Assembly (NCBI GenBank): GCA_016205125.1
Contig: JACQJE010000018.1
Coordinates: 1-14,023, forward strand
From: Deltaproteobacteria bacterium
Lineage (GTDB): Bacteria; Bdellovibrionota; O2-12-FULL-43-9; JACQJE01
Length of the DNA stretch: 14,023 nucleotides
Reading direction: 5' to 3'
Shown here: positions 8,284 to 14,023 of the stretch, piece by piece
How positions within the stretch are numbered: position 1 is the stretch's first letter
Layout of the letters: each line of letters starts with the position of its first letter
The notes under the pieces: model-generated
The model's database searches: none
What the model was told of the DNA's origin: nothing
Seen by the model: the letters and a program-made list of their open reading frames with translations, nothing else
Translations under genes and position numbers: made by a program

Positions 8284-8830
8284 ACACTCTGTACGTGATC
8301 CCTGTATACACCGCGCCTACCAGGCCTCCAACGATGACATCGATGGGAAAATGAGCGCCGACATAAATCCTTGAGAAACTGATTAAACTGGCAGTCGTGA
8401 TGAGAAGAAAAAGATGCTTGCGGCAGAGAAGAATCAGTCCTGTTGCCACACCGAAGGCAACTTGAGCATGACCTGAGGGAAAAGAATGGGAATCCTTCAT
8501 TTCTGAAAGCAGAGTGTGGACTCTCACTTGGCCTTGGGCCATTTGATCGGCAAAATAGAGGAGCGGACGGGGTCTTTCAATGAGCAGCTTCAATAGATGA
8601 ACAAAGAGCGCGCCTAATCCGATACCGAGCAGGAAGAGGAACGACAGCTTTAAAAAAGAGAGGCGGTCTTTTCGATTGCGCAGGTAAAGGTATGCGAGAG
8701 AGAGCGGCAAGATCACGTAAGAATTTCCCAGAGTAGAAAATCCCCCAAAGAGAAGATCCCCCATGGGACTCTGCAAACCGTTGTTGATCAGAAGAAAGAG
8801 CGCTCTATCCCAGGAGCGTAAAAGATCCAT
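8201..8830 (-). CDS. PAP2-family membrane phosphatase
   Basis: The family includes phosphatidylglycerophosphate and undecaprenyl-pyrophosphate phosphatases; the substrate here is unknown. The 209-residue protein has the three signature motifs in order: K81-LLIERP-RP (81-89), PSGH (118-121) and SRIYVGAH (153-160). Hydrophobic segments near 25-50, 60-80, 125-150 and 165-180 indicate about five or six membrane passes. I start at the ATG at 8830. A TTG at 8890 would add 20 residues, with no family support that I can see. From about residue 182 (VSVILDPS onward) the protein is encoded by the hairpin repeat, which also supplies the stop codon. The original C-terminus has therefore probably been replaced by a Ser/Arg-rich tail of about 27 residues. 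It sits between tRNA-Gln and prs, which more often adjoin. Confidence 0.88.
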   Translation of the reverse strand: MDLLRSWDRALFLLINNGLQSPMGDLLFGGFSTLGNSYVILPLSLAYLYLRNRKDRLSFLKLSFLFLLGIGLGALFVHLLKLLIERPRPLLYFADQMAQGQVRVHTLLSEMKDSHSFPSGHAQVAFGVATGLILLCRKHLFLLITTASLISFSRIYVGAHFPIDVIVGGLVGAVYTGITYRVSVILDPSRSLPSSPSLRSRVNSAKGSG

Positions 8831-8929
8831 TTCGAACCCTGTTTGGAACAGCAGCCGCAAGGGTGACACAAAATCAGCGCACAGAGCCAAAAAGCGTGTC
8901 CGGACATCCGAGGAGTCAGTGGATCAAGG

Positions 8930-9004
8930 TGGCTGGGGCGGGAGGATTCGAACCTCCGAATGCCAGATCCAAAGTCTGGTGACTTACCGCTTGTCGACGC
9001 CCCA
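8930..9004 (-). tRNA. tRNA-Gln (anticodon UUG)
   Basis: A 75-base cloverleaf includes an encoded 3' CCA. The acceptor stem TGGGGCG (9004-8998) pairs with CGCCCCA (8940-8934). The anticodon arm is CCAGA–CTTTGGA–TCTGG with anticodon TTG at 8972-8970. The T arm is GGAGG–TTCGAAT–CCTCC. The U1–A72 acceptor pair and the UUG anticodon fit bacterial tRNA-Gln. It begins eight bases after the ispE stop and is probably processed from the same transcript. An ispE–tRNA-Gln–prs order is known from Deltaproteobacteria and Nitrospirota. Confidence 0.96.
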
Positions 9005-9012
9005 ACAATTCT

Positions 9013-9939
9013 TCAGTCTGGCAGGAGAGCAAAGCAGCGTGAGTTCGTCGCTTCTGCCGCGGCATTCGCCTGCGCTAAACTTTCAAAAAGAGCAAACACC
9101 GATGAACCAGTCCCTGTGATTCCAACAGCATTTGCTCCAAATTCCCCGAGGGACTTTTTTATCGCTGACAGCTCTGGATATCGGGACACGATCAATGGCT
9201 CAAGGTCATTCTGAACTCGAGTCTTATCTCGGTCGTAATTATCACCCGCCCCGACTCCTGTCAACGAAGCCGCTTTCTTATATGCGTCGTAAATTTCAGC
9301 TGTTGAGATCGGGAATCCCGGATAATGAAGGACAAGAGGGATCTCCCCCTTCGACCAGGAACCGGGGTCCCTCCCGGAGTCCGCAAACGGGGTCCCCAAA
9401 AAACCCCCTTTTTGGAGTGAGAGCGGCTCGGTCCGCTCCCCTCTTCCCATCACAAGGAGATGGCCGCGATGAAGAAAGGCCGGAAGATCCGATCCGAGTT
9501 CCAGCGAAAGCGCCAGCAGCTGCGCCTCTGACAGCGGATATTCAAAGAGCTGTTGGAGCGCTAAGAGAACTGCTGCAGCATCACTGCTTCCCCCTCCCAG
9601 TCCTCCGCCAATCGGAATTCGTTTTACGATGCCAATCTCCACTTCTGCATCCAGATGACATTTCTGCAAAAAAAGTACCGCCGCCCGGTAAGCCAGATTG
9701 TCTTCCTGTTTGGGAAGAAGAGAAGAAAGAACCCAATCGGAGTAGTGAGGATCAATGTTGCAATGGAGGGAAACCCTCATCTTGGAAGAGCGGGAAAAGG
9801 ATACCCTGACCTCGTCATGAAGGGTGGTTTTCAATAAAAGGGAACGAAGTTCGCAGTAATTGTCTTTTCGCACGCCAAGAATACGCAATGCGTAATTGAT
9901 CTTGGCTGGAGCTTGAATGATGAGACTAAACGGCCGCAC
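9013..9939 (-). CDS. ispE: 4-diphosphocytidyl-2-C-methyl-D-erythritol kinase
   Basis: IspE phosphorylates CDP-methylerythritol in the MEP pathway to isoprenoids. The 308-residue GHMP kinase shows APAKIN (10-15, Lys13), the ATP loop GGGLGGGSSDAAA (111-123), GSDLPAF with likely catalytic Asp151 (149-155), and ITGTGSSVFALF (274-285). It is longer than the roughly 285 residues usual. About 22 extra residues at roughly 176-198 lie between EPLSL and IPLVLHYPGFP, and contain GTPFADSGRDPGSW. The corresponding DNA (9346-9414) has direct and inverted repeats. The motif normally written DGYHEL reads DNYCEL (26-31). The start is GTG at 9939; the ORF before it overlaps by 14 bases. Despite these oddities the frame is intact and all kinase loops remain. 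Confidence 0.94.
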   Translation of the reverse strand: MRPFSLIIQAPAKINYALRILGVRKDNYCELRSLLLKTTLHDEVRVSFSRSSKMRVSLHCNIDPHYSDWVLSSLLPKQEDNLAYRAAVLFLQKCHLDAEVEIGIVKRIPIGGGLGGGSSDAAAVLLALQQLFEYPLSEAQLLALSLELGSDLPAFLHRGHLLVMGRGERTEPLSLQKGGFLGTPFADSGRDPGSWSKGEIPLVLHYPGFPISTAEIYDAYKKAASLTGVGAGDNYDRDKTRVQNDLEPLIVSRYPELSAIKKSLGEFGANAVGITGTGSSVFALFESLAQANAAAEATNSRCFALLPD

Positions 9940-10093
9940 GAAGAGGCTCTTGTACGGATAGGCTCATTTTTCCATCGGAACCGACATCCGCAACAACAAA
10001 GCTCCCCGCCAGAACTTCCCGGCTGATTTTCATCCTGGAGAGGGGGTCTTGAATCTCCTGTTGAATGAGCCGCTTCGCTCGAAATTTTTCCAT
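9926..10093 (-). CDS. Small ORF resembling the C-terminal end of ClpB (D2-small domain fragment)
   Basis: A 55-codon frame begins at an ATG two bases after the htrA stop and overlaps the ispE start by 14 bases. The peptide reads MEKFRAKRLIQQEIQDPLS at its start, and then has VLAGSFVVADV and DGKMSL. This resembles the last 45 or so residues of ClpB/ClpC, where a segment like LKRAIQQxIxxPLA is followed by a G-x-F/x-V-x-V strand and a final D-G strand. No ATPase modules, Walker motifs or the rest of a clpB gene are present anywhere in the window. No strong Shine-Dalgarno is visible, so expression would rely on coupling to htrA. It may be a functional micro-domain or a remnant. The match is by eye. 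Confidence 0.55.
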   Translation of the reverse strand: MEKFRAKRLIQQEIQDPLSRMKISREVLAGSFVVADVGSDGKMSLSVQEPLRAAV

Positions 10094-10095
10094 AT

Positions 10096-11634
10096 TTACT
10101 TTTTGCTTTCCTTCGCCGGGACTTCCAAAGTCGTCACGAAAATATACTCGCCGCTCAAGACGCGGAACAAGTGCCGGCTCCCCGGCTTCATCAGACTTAC
10201 AGCCGCATTGTACTCCTGCACATTCGAAATCACCCTGCGGTCAATTTCCAGAATGACCTGGCCAGGCCTCAAACCCGCAGCCACTGCGGCCTTATAAGGC
10301 GCCACATCAACAATGACTACACCGCGGATCTCTTTCGGAATGTTGTGGCGCTGGCGGAGCTCCGATGTGAGATCACTCACTTCCATGCCGAGTACTTCTT
10401 CCACTTCTGCAGGCACCTTCTTCTCGGCAACAACCTCTTCTTTTCGCTCTACAACAATAATTGATTTTGTGAGCTTTTTCCCATCGCGAATCGCCTCTAC
10501 AGGAGTACGCTTTCCGAGGGGAGCTTTCCCGACCGCAACCTGAAGGTCTCTTGCATCTTCCACTTTATCTTCGCCAAATTTAACGACAACGTCATACGCC
10601 TGTAAGCCAGCCTTATCTGCCGGATCTCCCGGGAATACCTGGGTAATAAGAGCCCCTTTCTGCTCCTTGTCGAGTTTGAGCTGTTCTGCCAACTCCGGAG
10701 TCACATCGTCAATCCCCACACCAATCCAGCCCCGCGTGACTTTTCCTTTCTCCTTTAACTGCGGCAGGAGCCTCTTGGCGATATTGATTGGAATGGCAAA
10801 GCCGATCCCCGCTCCCCGCACATCAATGGCCGTGTTAATCCCAACCACTTCACCGTCAATATTGATCAGGGGGCCTCCACTATTCCCCGGATGAATCGTC
10901 GCATCGGTCTGAATATAGTCGTTATAAGGGGTCTCCAGCTCACGCCCCAAAATCCTCTCCTTCGCGCTCACAATCCCGGCACTCACTGTATGACCGTACC
11001 CAAAGGGATTGCCGATCGCGGTAACCCATTCCCCCACCTGCAGTTTATCTGAATCCCCCAGCGGGGCTACAGGTAACGGTTCTTTGGCATCAATCTTGAT
11101 GAGCGCGAGGTCCGTAAATTTGTCCCGGCCAATGACCTGTGCTTTATATTTCTTACTCTTCGAATCCGTTCCAAGGACAACCTCGATATCGCGCGCATCT
11201 TCAACCACATGATTATTCGTCAAAATGTAGCCATCCGAATGGATAATAAATCCAGATCCAAGGCTCTTTTGCTGAAATTCCTTAGGAAAAGGGAATTGAT
11301 CGGGGCCTCCAAAAAAATCTTCGAAGAATTTCTTAAACAACTCGTCCCGCTGAGAAAGAGCGTCCGGTGTCTTGCTCTTAAAAGTAGTATTGATGTTGAC
11401 CACCGTCGGATCGAGTCTCTTCGCCAGCTCGACAAAGGCATTTCGGGCAAGAGAGATCGCCGCGCTCTTATCACTCACACCCTCGGCAGATCCCTTCCCT
11501 TCTGTCCAGAGTTGGCTGGCATCACTCTGTTCGGGGTAATGAACCTTGCTCTTGCAGGAATAGGAAAGTCCCAGCAACAGGGTGGCGCAAAGGGCAAACA
11601 GCGATGCCTTTACATATAATTTACTTCTTTTCAT
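10096..11634 (-). CDS. Periplasmic serine protease/chaperone of the HtrA (DegP/DegQ) family
   Basis: This protease degrades or refolds damaged envelope proteins. I start at the ATG at 11634 (512 residues), which has GGGGAG about ten bases upstream and begins directly with a signal peptide (MKRSKLYVKA, then a hydrophobic stretch 11-24). Cys27 in LSYSC could be a lipidation site, but the lipobox is weak. The trypsin-like domain has His142 in TNNHVV, Asp175 in FTDLAL and Ser252 in GNSGGP. Two PDZ domains follow, about 300-395 and 413-505. The gene overlaps the DUF1844 gene by 14 bases. An in-frame upstream start at 11694 would add 20 basic residues before the signal peptide and is less likely. 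Whether it is DegP-, DegQ- or DegS-like cannot be settled by eye; two PDZ domains argue against DegS. Confidence 0.96.
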   Translation of the reverse strand: MKRSKLYVKASLFALCATLLLGLSYSCKSKVHYPEQSDASQLWTEGKGSAEGVSDKSAAISLARNAFVELAKRLDPTVVNINTTFKSKTPDALSQRDELFKKFFEDFFGGPDQFPFPKEFQQKSLGSGFIIHSDGYILTNNHVVEDARDIEVVLGTDSKSKKYKAQVIGRDKFTDLALIKIDAKEPLPVAPLGDSDKLQVGEWVTAIGNPFGYGHTVSAGIVSAKERILGRELETPYNDYIQTDATIHPGNSGGPLINIDGEVVGINTAIDVRGAGIGFAIPINIAKRLLPQLKEKGKVTRGWIGVGIDDVTPELAEQLKLDKEQKGALITQVFPGDPADKAGLQAYDVVVKFGEDKVEDARDLQVAVGKAPLGKRTPVEAIRDGKKLTKSIIVVERKEEVVAEKKVPAEVEEVLGMEVSDLTSELRQRHNIPKEIRGVVIVDVAPYKAAVAAGLRPGQVILEIDRRVISNVQEYNAAVSLMKPGSRHLFRVLSGEYIFVTTLEVPAKESKK

Positions 11635-11938
11635 CGGTTTTTTTCTCCCCGCTTTCTGCTTTAGTAAGCGTTTCAACATACTTAAGTCTGGCATCCGAGA
11701 GGATATTCTCTAATAACAACTCCTCTTCCTGAGAGAGATTCCCCTTCGTCTTCTCTCTCAGAAGAGCCAAAAGATCAATATTGTGTTTCGCCATCTGCAG
11801 GTTTTTTTCAACCTTCCCCGTAGCCGGATTGGGAATGATCCCCAAACCACAGAGCGCTGCAGATCCAATGGAGAAAATGAGAGTCGAAAAGGTAATTTCG
11901 ATGTTGCCTTTGGTTTCTTCAGTTTTTCCTATTTCCAT
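11621..11938 (-). CDS. DUF1844 family protein
   Basis: The 105-residue protein resembles the uncharacterised DUF1844 family. It has an N-terminal ITFSTLIFSIGSAALCGLG, a central LQMAKHNIDLLALLREKTKGNLSQEE and a helical LLLENILSDARLKYVE, followed by a Lys/Glu-rich tail from about residue 92. The hydrophobic stretch at 15-33 may be an amphipathic or single membrane helix. The function is unknown. Its GAGG ribosome binding site lies inside the last codons of htpX, and its end overlaps htrA. Its placement between two envelope proteases suggests a role with them, but that is inference only. Confidence 0.85.
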   Translation of the reverse strand: MEIGKTEETKGNIEITFSTLIFSIGSAALCGLGIIPNPATGKVEKNLQMAKHNIDLLALLREKTKGNLSQEEELLLENILSDARLKYVETLTKAESGEKKTDEKK

Positions 11939-11944
11939 TTCAAT

Positions 11945-12817
11945 TTACCTCAAGCTCAGCGACTCTGCACGCGACCGGTCAAGCTTCATTAAGCGCTGGA
12001 TTCTTTGTTCCACAGGGGGATGCGTACTAAACAGCTGAAACAACGACTGGCCTGACAGAGGATTGACAATGAAAAGATGCGATGTTGCTGGCGACGCTTC
12101 TGCCATAGGATGGCGCGCCACAGATTGATGCAGCTTCCGCAGCGCATTGGCTAATCCCAAAGGAGAGCCTGCCGTTTTGGCCCCCCGCTCATCTGCCATA
12201 AATTCTCTCGATCGCGAGATGGCCAGCTGAATGAGCATTGCCGCAAAAGGCGCAATCACTGCGGTAATAAGGAGCGCTAAGGCACTATCTCCCCTCCCCC
12301 CTTCGCGCCTCCCTCCAAACCCTCCAAAAAGGGCCGCCCACTTAATCGAATTGGCGATCATCATGATCGCCCCAGCAATCGTGGCAGCGATACAGCTAAT
12401 CAAGGTGTCGCGATTTGCAACGTGGGACAATTCGTGGGCAAGAACGCCCTCCAGTTCCTCGTTATCAAGAAGCCGAAGAATTCCATCCGTGACAACGACA
12501 GCAGCATGCTGCGGATTTCTCCCTGTCGCAAAAGCATTCGGGGTGTCTGAAGGAATCCTGTATACTTTCGGCATCGGGAGTCCTGCGCGAGTCGCCAGAC
12601 GCCTCACGATTGTCTGGACCTCATTCCCTTCGGGAAGCGGCTGCGCGCGATAGAGACGAAGGACAATCCGATCTGAAAACCAATAGCTCCCCACGTTCAT
12701 CACAAGCGCCAGAACAAAAAAGAAAACCATTCCCCGTTGTCCACCCACCAAGTAGCCCATCCCAACCAAAAGAACAGTCAAGAGCGTGAGCAGGAAAGTT
12801 GTCTTGAGCCGATTCAT
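11945..12817 (-). CDS. htpX: Membrane zinc metalloprotease HtpX (M48 family)
   Basis: HtpX is an inner-membrane protease with its active site in the cytoplasm, and it removes misfolded membrane proteins. The 290 residues closely match the usual length. Two N-terminal membrane helices lie at about 8-25 and 29-46. The zinc motif HELSH is at 128-132, with the third ligand Glu205 in SRSREFMAD. Further hydrophobic segments are at about 141-156 and 179-199. The C-terminal [14 protein letters not shown] is also characteristic. A Gly/Arg-rich loop ([12 protein letters not shown], 165-176) joins the last two helices. GAGG precedes the ATG. It is the first gene of the apparent htpX–DUF1844–htrA unit. 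Confidence 0.97.
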   Translation of the reverse strand: MNRLKTTFLLTLLTVLLVGMGYLVGGQRGMVFFFVLALVMNVGSYWFSDRIVLRLYRAQPLPEGNEVQTIVRRLATRAGLPMPKVYRIPSDTPNAFATGRNPQHAAVVVTDGILRLLDNEELEGVLAHELSHVANRDTLISCIAATIAGAIMMIANSIKWAALFGGFGGRREGGRGDSALALLITAVIAPFAAMLIQLAISRSREFMADERGAKTAGSPLGLANALRKLHQSVARHPMAEASPATSHLFIVNPLSGQSLFQLFSTHPPVEQRIQRLMKLDRSRAESLSLR

Positions 12818-13060
12818 CTCATTACCTCACAAAAAATGTTGTAATTTTAAATAGTTATACTGTATATCCGACAGGGTCATATTAAGCATTCCCGCCCCCT
12901 CTGTCAACCGAAGGGCACGTCCACTCGCACTTGTGCCCAAAGCGAAGTGGGGTTGAGCGCTTTCTCTAAGTCATGTATTCTGCTCTAAGCGGGACAACTC
13001 AGGAAAAAAATAGCTCTGTGGTCATGCGCGAATCCTGCTGACTTTGCAGTGGGTGACAAT
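12818..13060. other. Intergenic region between the DUF4258/XRE pair and htpX
   Basis: No gene is supported in these 243 bases. The part next to htpX (about 12835-12885) is AT-rich and probably holds its promoter. It includes TATAAC (12859-12854 on the minus strand) as a possible -10, with no convincing -35. It also has an 11-base palindrome TATACTGTATA (12856-12866) overlapping that element, which could bind a regulator. Farther out, 12904-12956 carries nested inverted repeats. I see no clear terminator for the antitoxin-like gene. Confidence 0.5.
12904..12956. repeat. Nested inverted repeat upstream of htpX
   Basis: TCAACC (12904-12909) pairs with GGTTGA (12951-12956), and inside it GGGCAC (12913-12918) pairs with GTGCCC (12933-12938). 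The loop between the inner arms is 14 bases. There is no flanking T-run, so it is not a textbook terminator. It may be a small repeat element or chance structure. Confidence 0.45.
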
Positions 13061-13513
13061 TTAAGCTGCCAATTTCTCCAAGTCTATCTGGATGGGATGT
13101 TTGGTCTCCTGAACCTCTTCTTTTAGAACCTTATATAGCTTGTATAATTCGGCAGCTCGTCTTGAGAGTTCATCTAGGATAAACAAGCGAATGTCTTTTT
13201 CTGTTGACCAGGCCATCTTTGTGGCCTTGTCTTTTTTCTTTTCCCACTTGATGACAGCTGAGTGCTTGATTGAGAATCGCTCTGCAAAGGCTCTCACAGT
13301 CATCTGAAATTGCTTTCTGATAAACGAGACTTCACTTCCAGTTAATTTGGCAGGTTTATAAGCAAGGAGATTTAGAACAATCTGTTGATAGTCATTGTAA
13401 TTGACTCGAAGAGCCCACTGACCACGCACTTTGATCATAGGGGCATTTAACAAAACCACTGGAAAGCCTAGGCTATAATCAATGTATCTCTTTTGAATTT
13501 TTGGCGCCCTCAT
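13061..13513 (-). CDS. XRE-type helix-turn-helix protein, putative antitoxin
   Basis: The start at the ATG at 13513 is set by a perfect AGGAGG seven bases upstream, four bases after the stop of the DUF4258-like gene. The frame extends further upstream, but that part lies over the neighbouring gene. The 150-residue protein has a helix-turn-helix at about 57-92 (LTGSEVSFIRKQF, VRAFAERFSIKHSAVIKWE), with the typical WE ending of the XRE group. This arrangement resembles the DNA-binding half of MqsA/HigA antitoxins. The first 55 residues (including SLGFPVVLLNAP and VNYNDYQQIVLNLL) are not the cysteine-zinc domain of MqsA, and I do not recognise them. The C-terminal 45 residues are charged and helical. 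It is likely the antitoxin and autoregulator, by analogy with toxin-first pairs. Confidence 0.75.
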   Translation of the reverse strand: MRAPKIQKRYIDYSLGFPVVLLNAPMIKVRGQWALRVNYNDYQQIVLNLLAYKPAKLTGSEVSFIRKQFQMTVRAFAERFSIKHSAVIKWEKKKDKATKMAWSTEKDIRLFILDELSRRAAELYKLYKVLKEEVQETKHPIQIDLEKLAA

Positions 13514-13517
13514 CCCT

Positions 13518-13826
13518 CTACCTCCTTTGTAAGCCAATGACAGTAATGACCAACATGGCGTTCTCATCAAAAGACACCACAATTCGGAGAGATCTATTGT
13601 CAATAGTTTTCCCTCGAATCGAATAGTTCCACGCAAAGTATGCTTCTTGATATCTGTCTTTCTTGGCTTCATGCCATCCTGTCGTCAGCACATGAACGAT
13701 ATCGTTAACAGATATACTGCGCTGGAGTCGCCGTTCAATCGCATGGGGCATAAGAATAAAATCACCTTGCTGAACCTTTTCTCTTACAACTCCCATCAAG
13801 TTGCTGATCTTAGCTGCACGAGTCAT
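13518..13826 (-). CDS. DUF4258-like protein, putative toxin of a two-gene module
   Basis: The 102-residue protein (ATG at 13826) resembles the DUF4258 family. It has an N-terminal helix ending VREKVQQGDF, then HAIERRLQRSIS (28-39) with its conserved-looking His and Arg residues, NDIVHVL and a C-terminal sheet with AWNYSIRGKT and LRIVVSFDENAMLVITVIG. The family is often found next to helix-turn-helix genes and is regarded as RelE-like in fold, but activity here is unproven. Other starts are a TTG at 13853 and an ATG at 13796; none has a strong ribosome binding site. It is followed four bases later by the XRE gene. Toxin-first order is like mqsRA and higBA. Confidence 0.7.
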   Translation of the reverse strand: MTRAAKISNLMGVVREKVQQGDFILMPHAIERRLQRSISVNDIVHVLTTGWHEAKKDRYQEAYFAWNYSIRGKTIDNRSLRIVVSFDENAMLVITVIGLQRR

Positions 13827-13853
13827 TAAGGCTGATGGTAACTCAGATACCAA

Positions 13854-13881
13854 ATCTTATCAATAGGTCTGTCGATAACAA
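13854..13881 (-). promoter_or_regulatory. Candidate promoter of the DUF4258/XRE pair
   Basis: On the minus strand TTGTTA (13881-13876) and TAAGAT (13859-13854) are separated by 16 bases. Transcription would begin near 13847, about 20 bases before the preferred ATG at 13826. The match is moderate and made by eye only. Confidence 0.35.
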
Positions 13882-13887
13882 CAAACT

Positions 13888-13931
13888 ACTCCACACAGGA
13901 GTTTGCCATGACCGACTTCCTCCTATGTCGG
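13888..13931. repeat. Two tandem inverted repeats upstream of the DUF4258/XRE pair
   Basis: ACTCC–ACACA–GGAGT occupies 13888-13902, and CCGAC–10 bases–GTCGG occupies 13912-13931. The first lies six bases upstream of the candidate -35 element. Such positions are typical for operators bound by an XRE-type antitoxin, but the arms are only five bases and chance cannot be excluded. Confidence 0.4.
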
Positions 13932-14023
13932 CCACATTCTACTCAGTTCCTATACCCTTTCAACTAATGGGGAGCAGTATAGGCGGCCGAATGCCATCGT
14001 ATTTATGGTGCGGGGTACTAAGC
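13932..14023. other. Window edge without a supported gene
   Basis: I find no recognisable product on either strand here. A plus-strand frame from the ATG at 13835 stays open to the edge (63 codons), but it overlaps the start of the minus-strand gene and resembles nothing I know. The base composition looks somewhat different from the housekeeping genes, and the segment may belong to a neighbouring accessory element outside the window. Confidence 0.3.

Noticed and set aside
8897..8906. The palindrome TGTCCGGACA between tRNA-Gln and the PAP2 gene, followed on the minus strand by a short T-run (CGCTTTTTGG).
   Set aside because: The dyad has no loop, so it cannot fold as an intrinsic terminator, and a ten-base palindrome is easily explained by chance.
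9132..9809. A long plus-strand frame of 225 codons opposite ispE.
   Set aside because: It is antisense to a clear GHMP kinase and its translation is low in complexity and rich in Pro, Arg and Ser with no family features. It is a shadow of ispE codon use.
11010..11212. A plus-strand frame inside htrA.
   Set aside because: It lies antisense to the protease domain and has no features of its own.
13514..13672. An N-terminal extension of the XRE-type protein by 53 residues, which the open frame allows.
   Set aside because: The stretch lies out of frame over the DUF4258-like gene, while the ATG at 13513 has a perfect AGGAGG seven bases upstream.
13835..14023. A plus-strand frame open from an ATG to the window edge, 63 codons.
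   Set aside because: It overlaps the start of the minus-strand DUF4258-like gene, the peptide resembles nothing I know, and it has no convincing ribosome binding site. Sequence beyond the edge would decide.

Overview
The window is a chromosomal stretch of a bacterium, of moderate G+C by eye, and almost everything in it is read from the minus strand. The order prs–rplY–pth–ychF–rpsF–rpsR–rplI–dnaB, with ispE and tRNA-Gln just upstream, is one I know from Deltaproteobacteria, Nitrospirota and neighbouring poorly cultured phyla. A periplasmic-type HtrA and a membrane HtpX suggest a diderm cell. I cannot name the species or be sure of the phylum.

Layout in transcription order, high to low coordinates. 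(1) 13061-13853 holds a compact two-gene module resembling a toxin–antitoxin pair: a DUF4258-like protein followed four bases later by an XRE-type helix-turn-helix protein. Short inverted repeats and a possible promoter lie upstream. (2) 9013-12817 runs htpX, a DUF1844 gene, htrA, a 55-codon ORF resembling the C-terminal end of ClpB, and ispE. Gaps are a few bases or overlaps, so this looks like one envelope-proteostasis operon that leads into isoprenoid synthesis. (3) tRNA-Gln(UUG) follows ispE by eight bases; then come a PAP2-family membrane phosphatase and a long hairpin repeat. (4) 114-8106 runs prs, rplY, pth, hppA, ychF, rpsF, rpsR, rplI and dnaB. This is a housekeeping operon for PRPP synthesis, ribosomal proteins, peptidyl-tRNA recycling and the replicative helicase. 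An ion-pumping pyrophosphatase (hppA) sits between pth and ychF, genes more often found side by side.

The unusual items are five. The small ORF resembles a piece of ClpB with no ClpB present. IspE carries an in-frame, palindrome-containing insertion and an altered substrate-binding motif. A repeat family with TCATCCTGAG ends has one copy after dnaB and another that supplies the last residues and stop codon of the PAP2 gene. hppA has an uncommon position. The DUF4258/XRE pair has an N-terminal domain I do not recognise. No rRNA gene, CRISPR array, phage or complete insertion sequence is visible.
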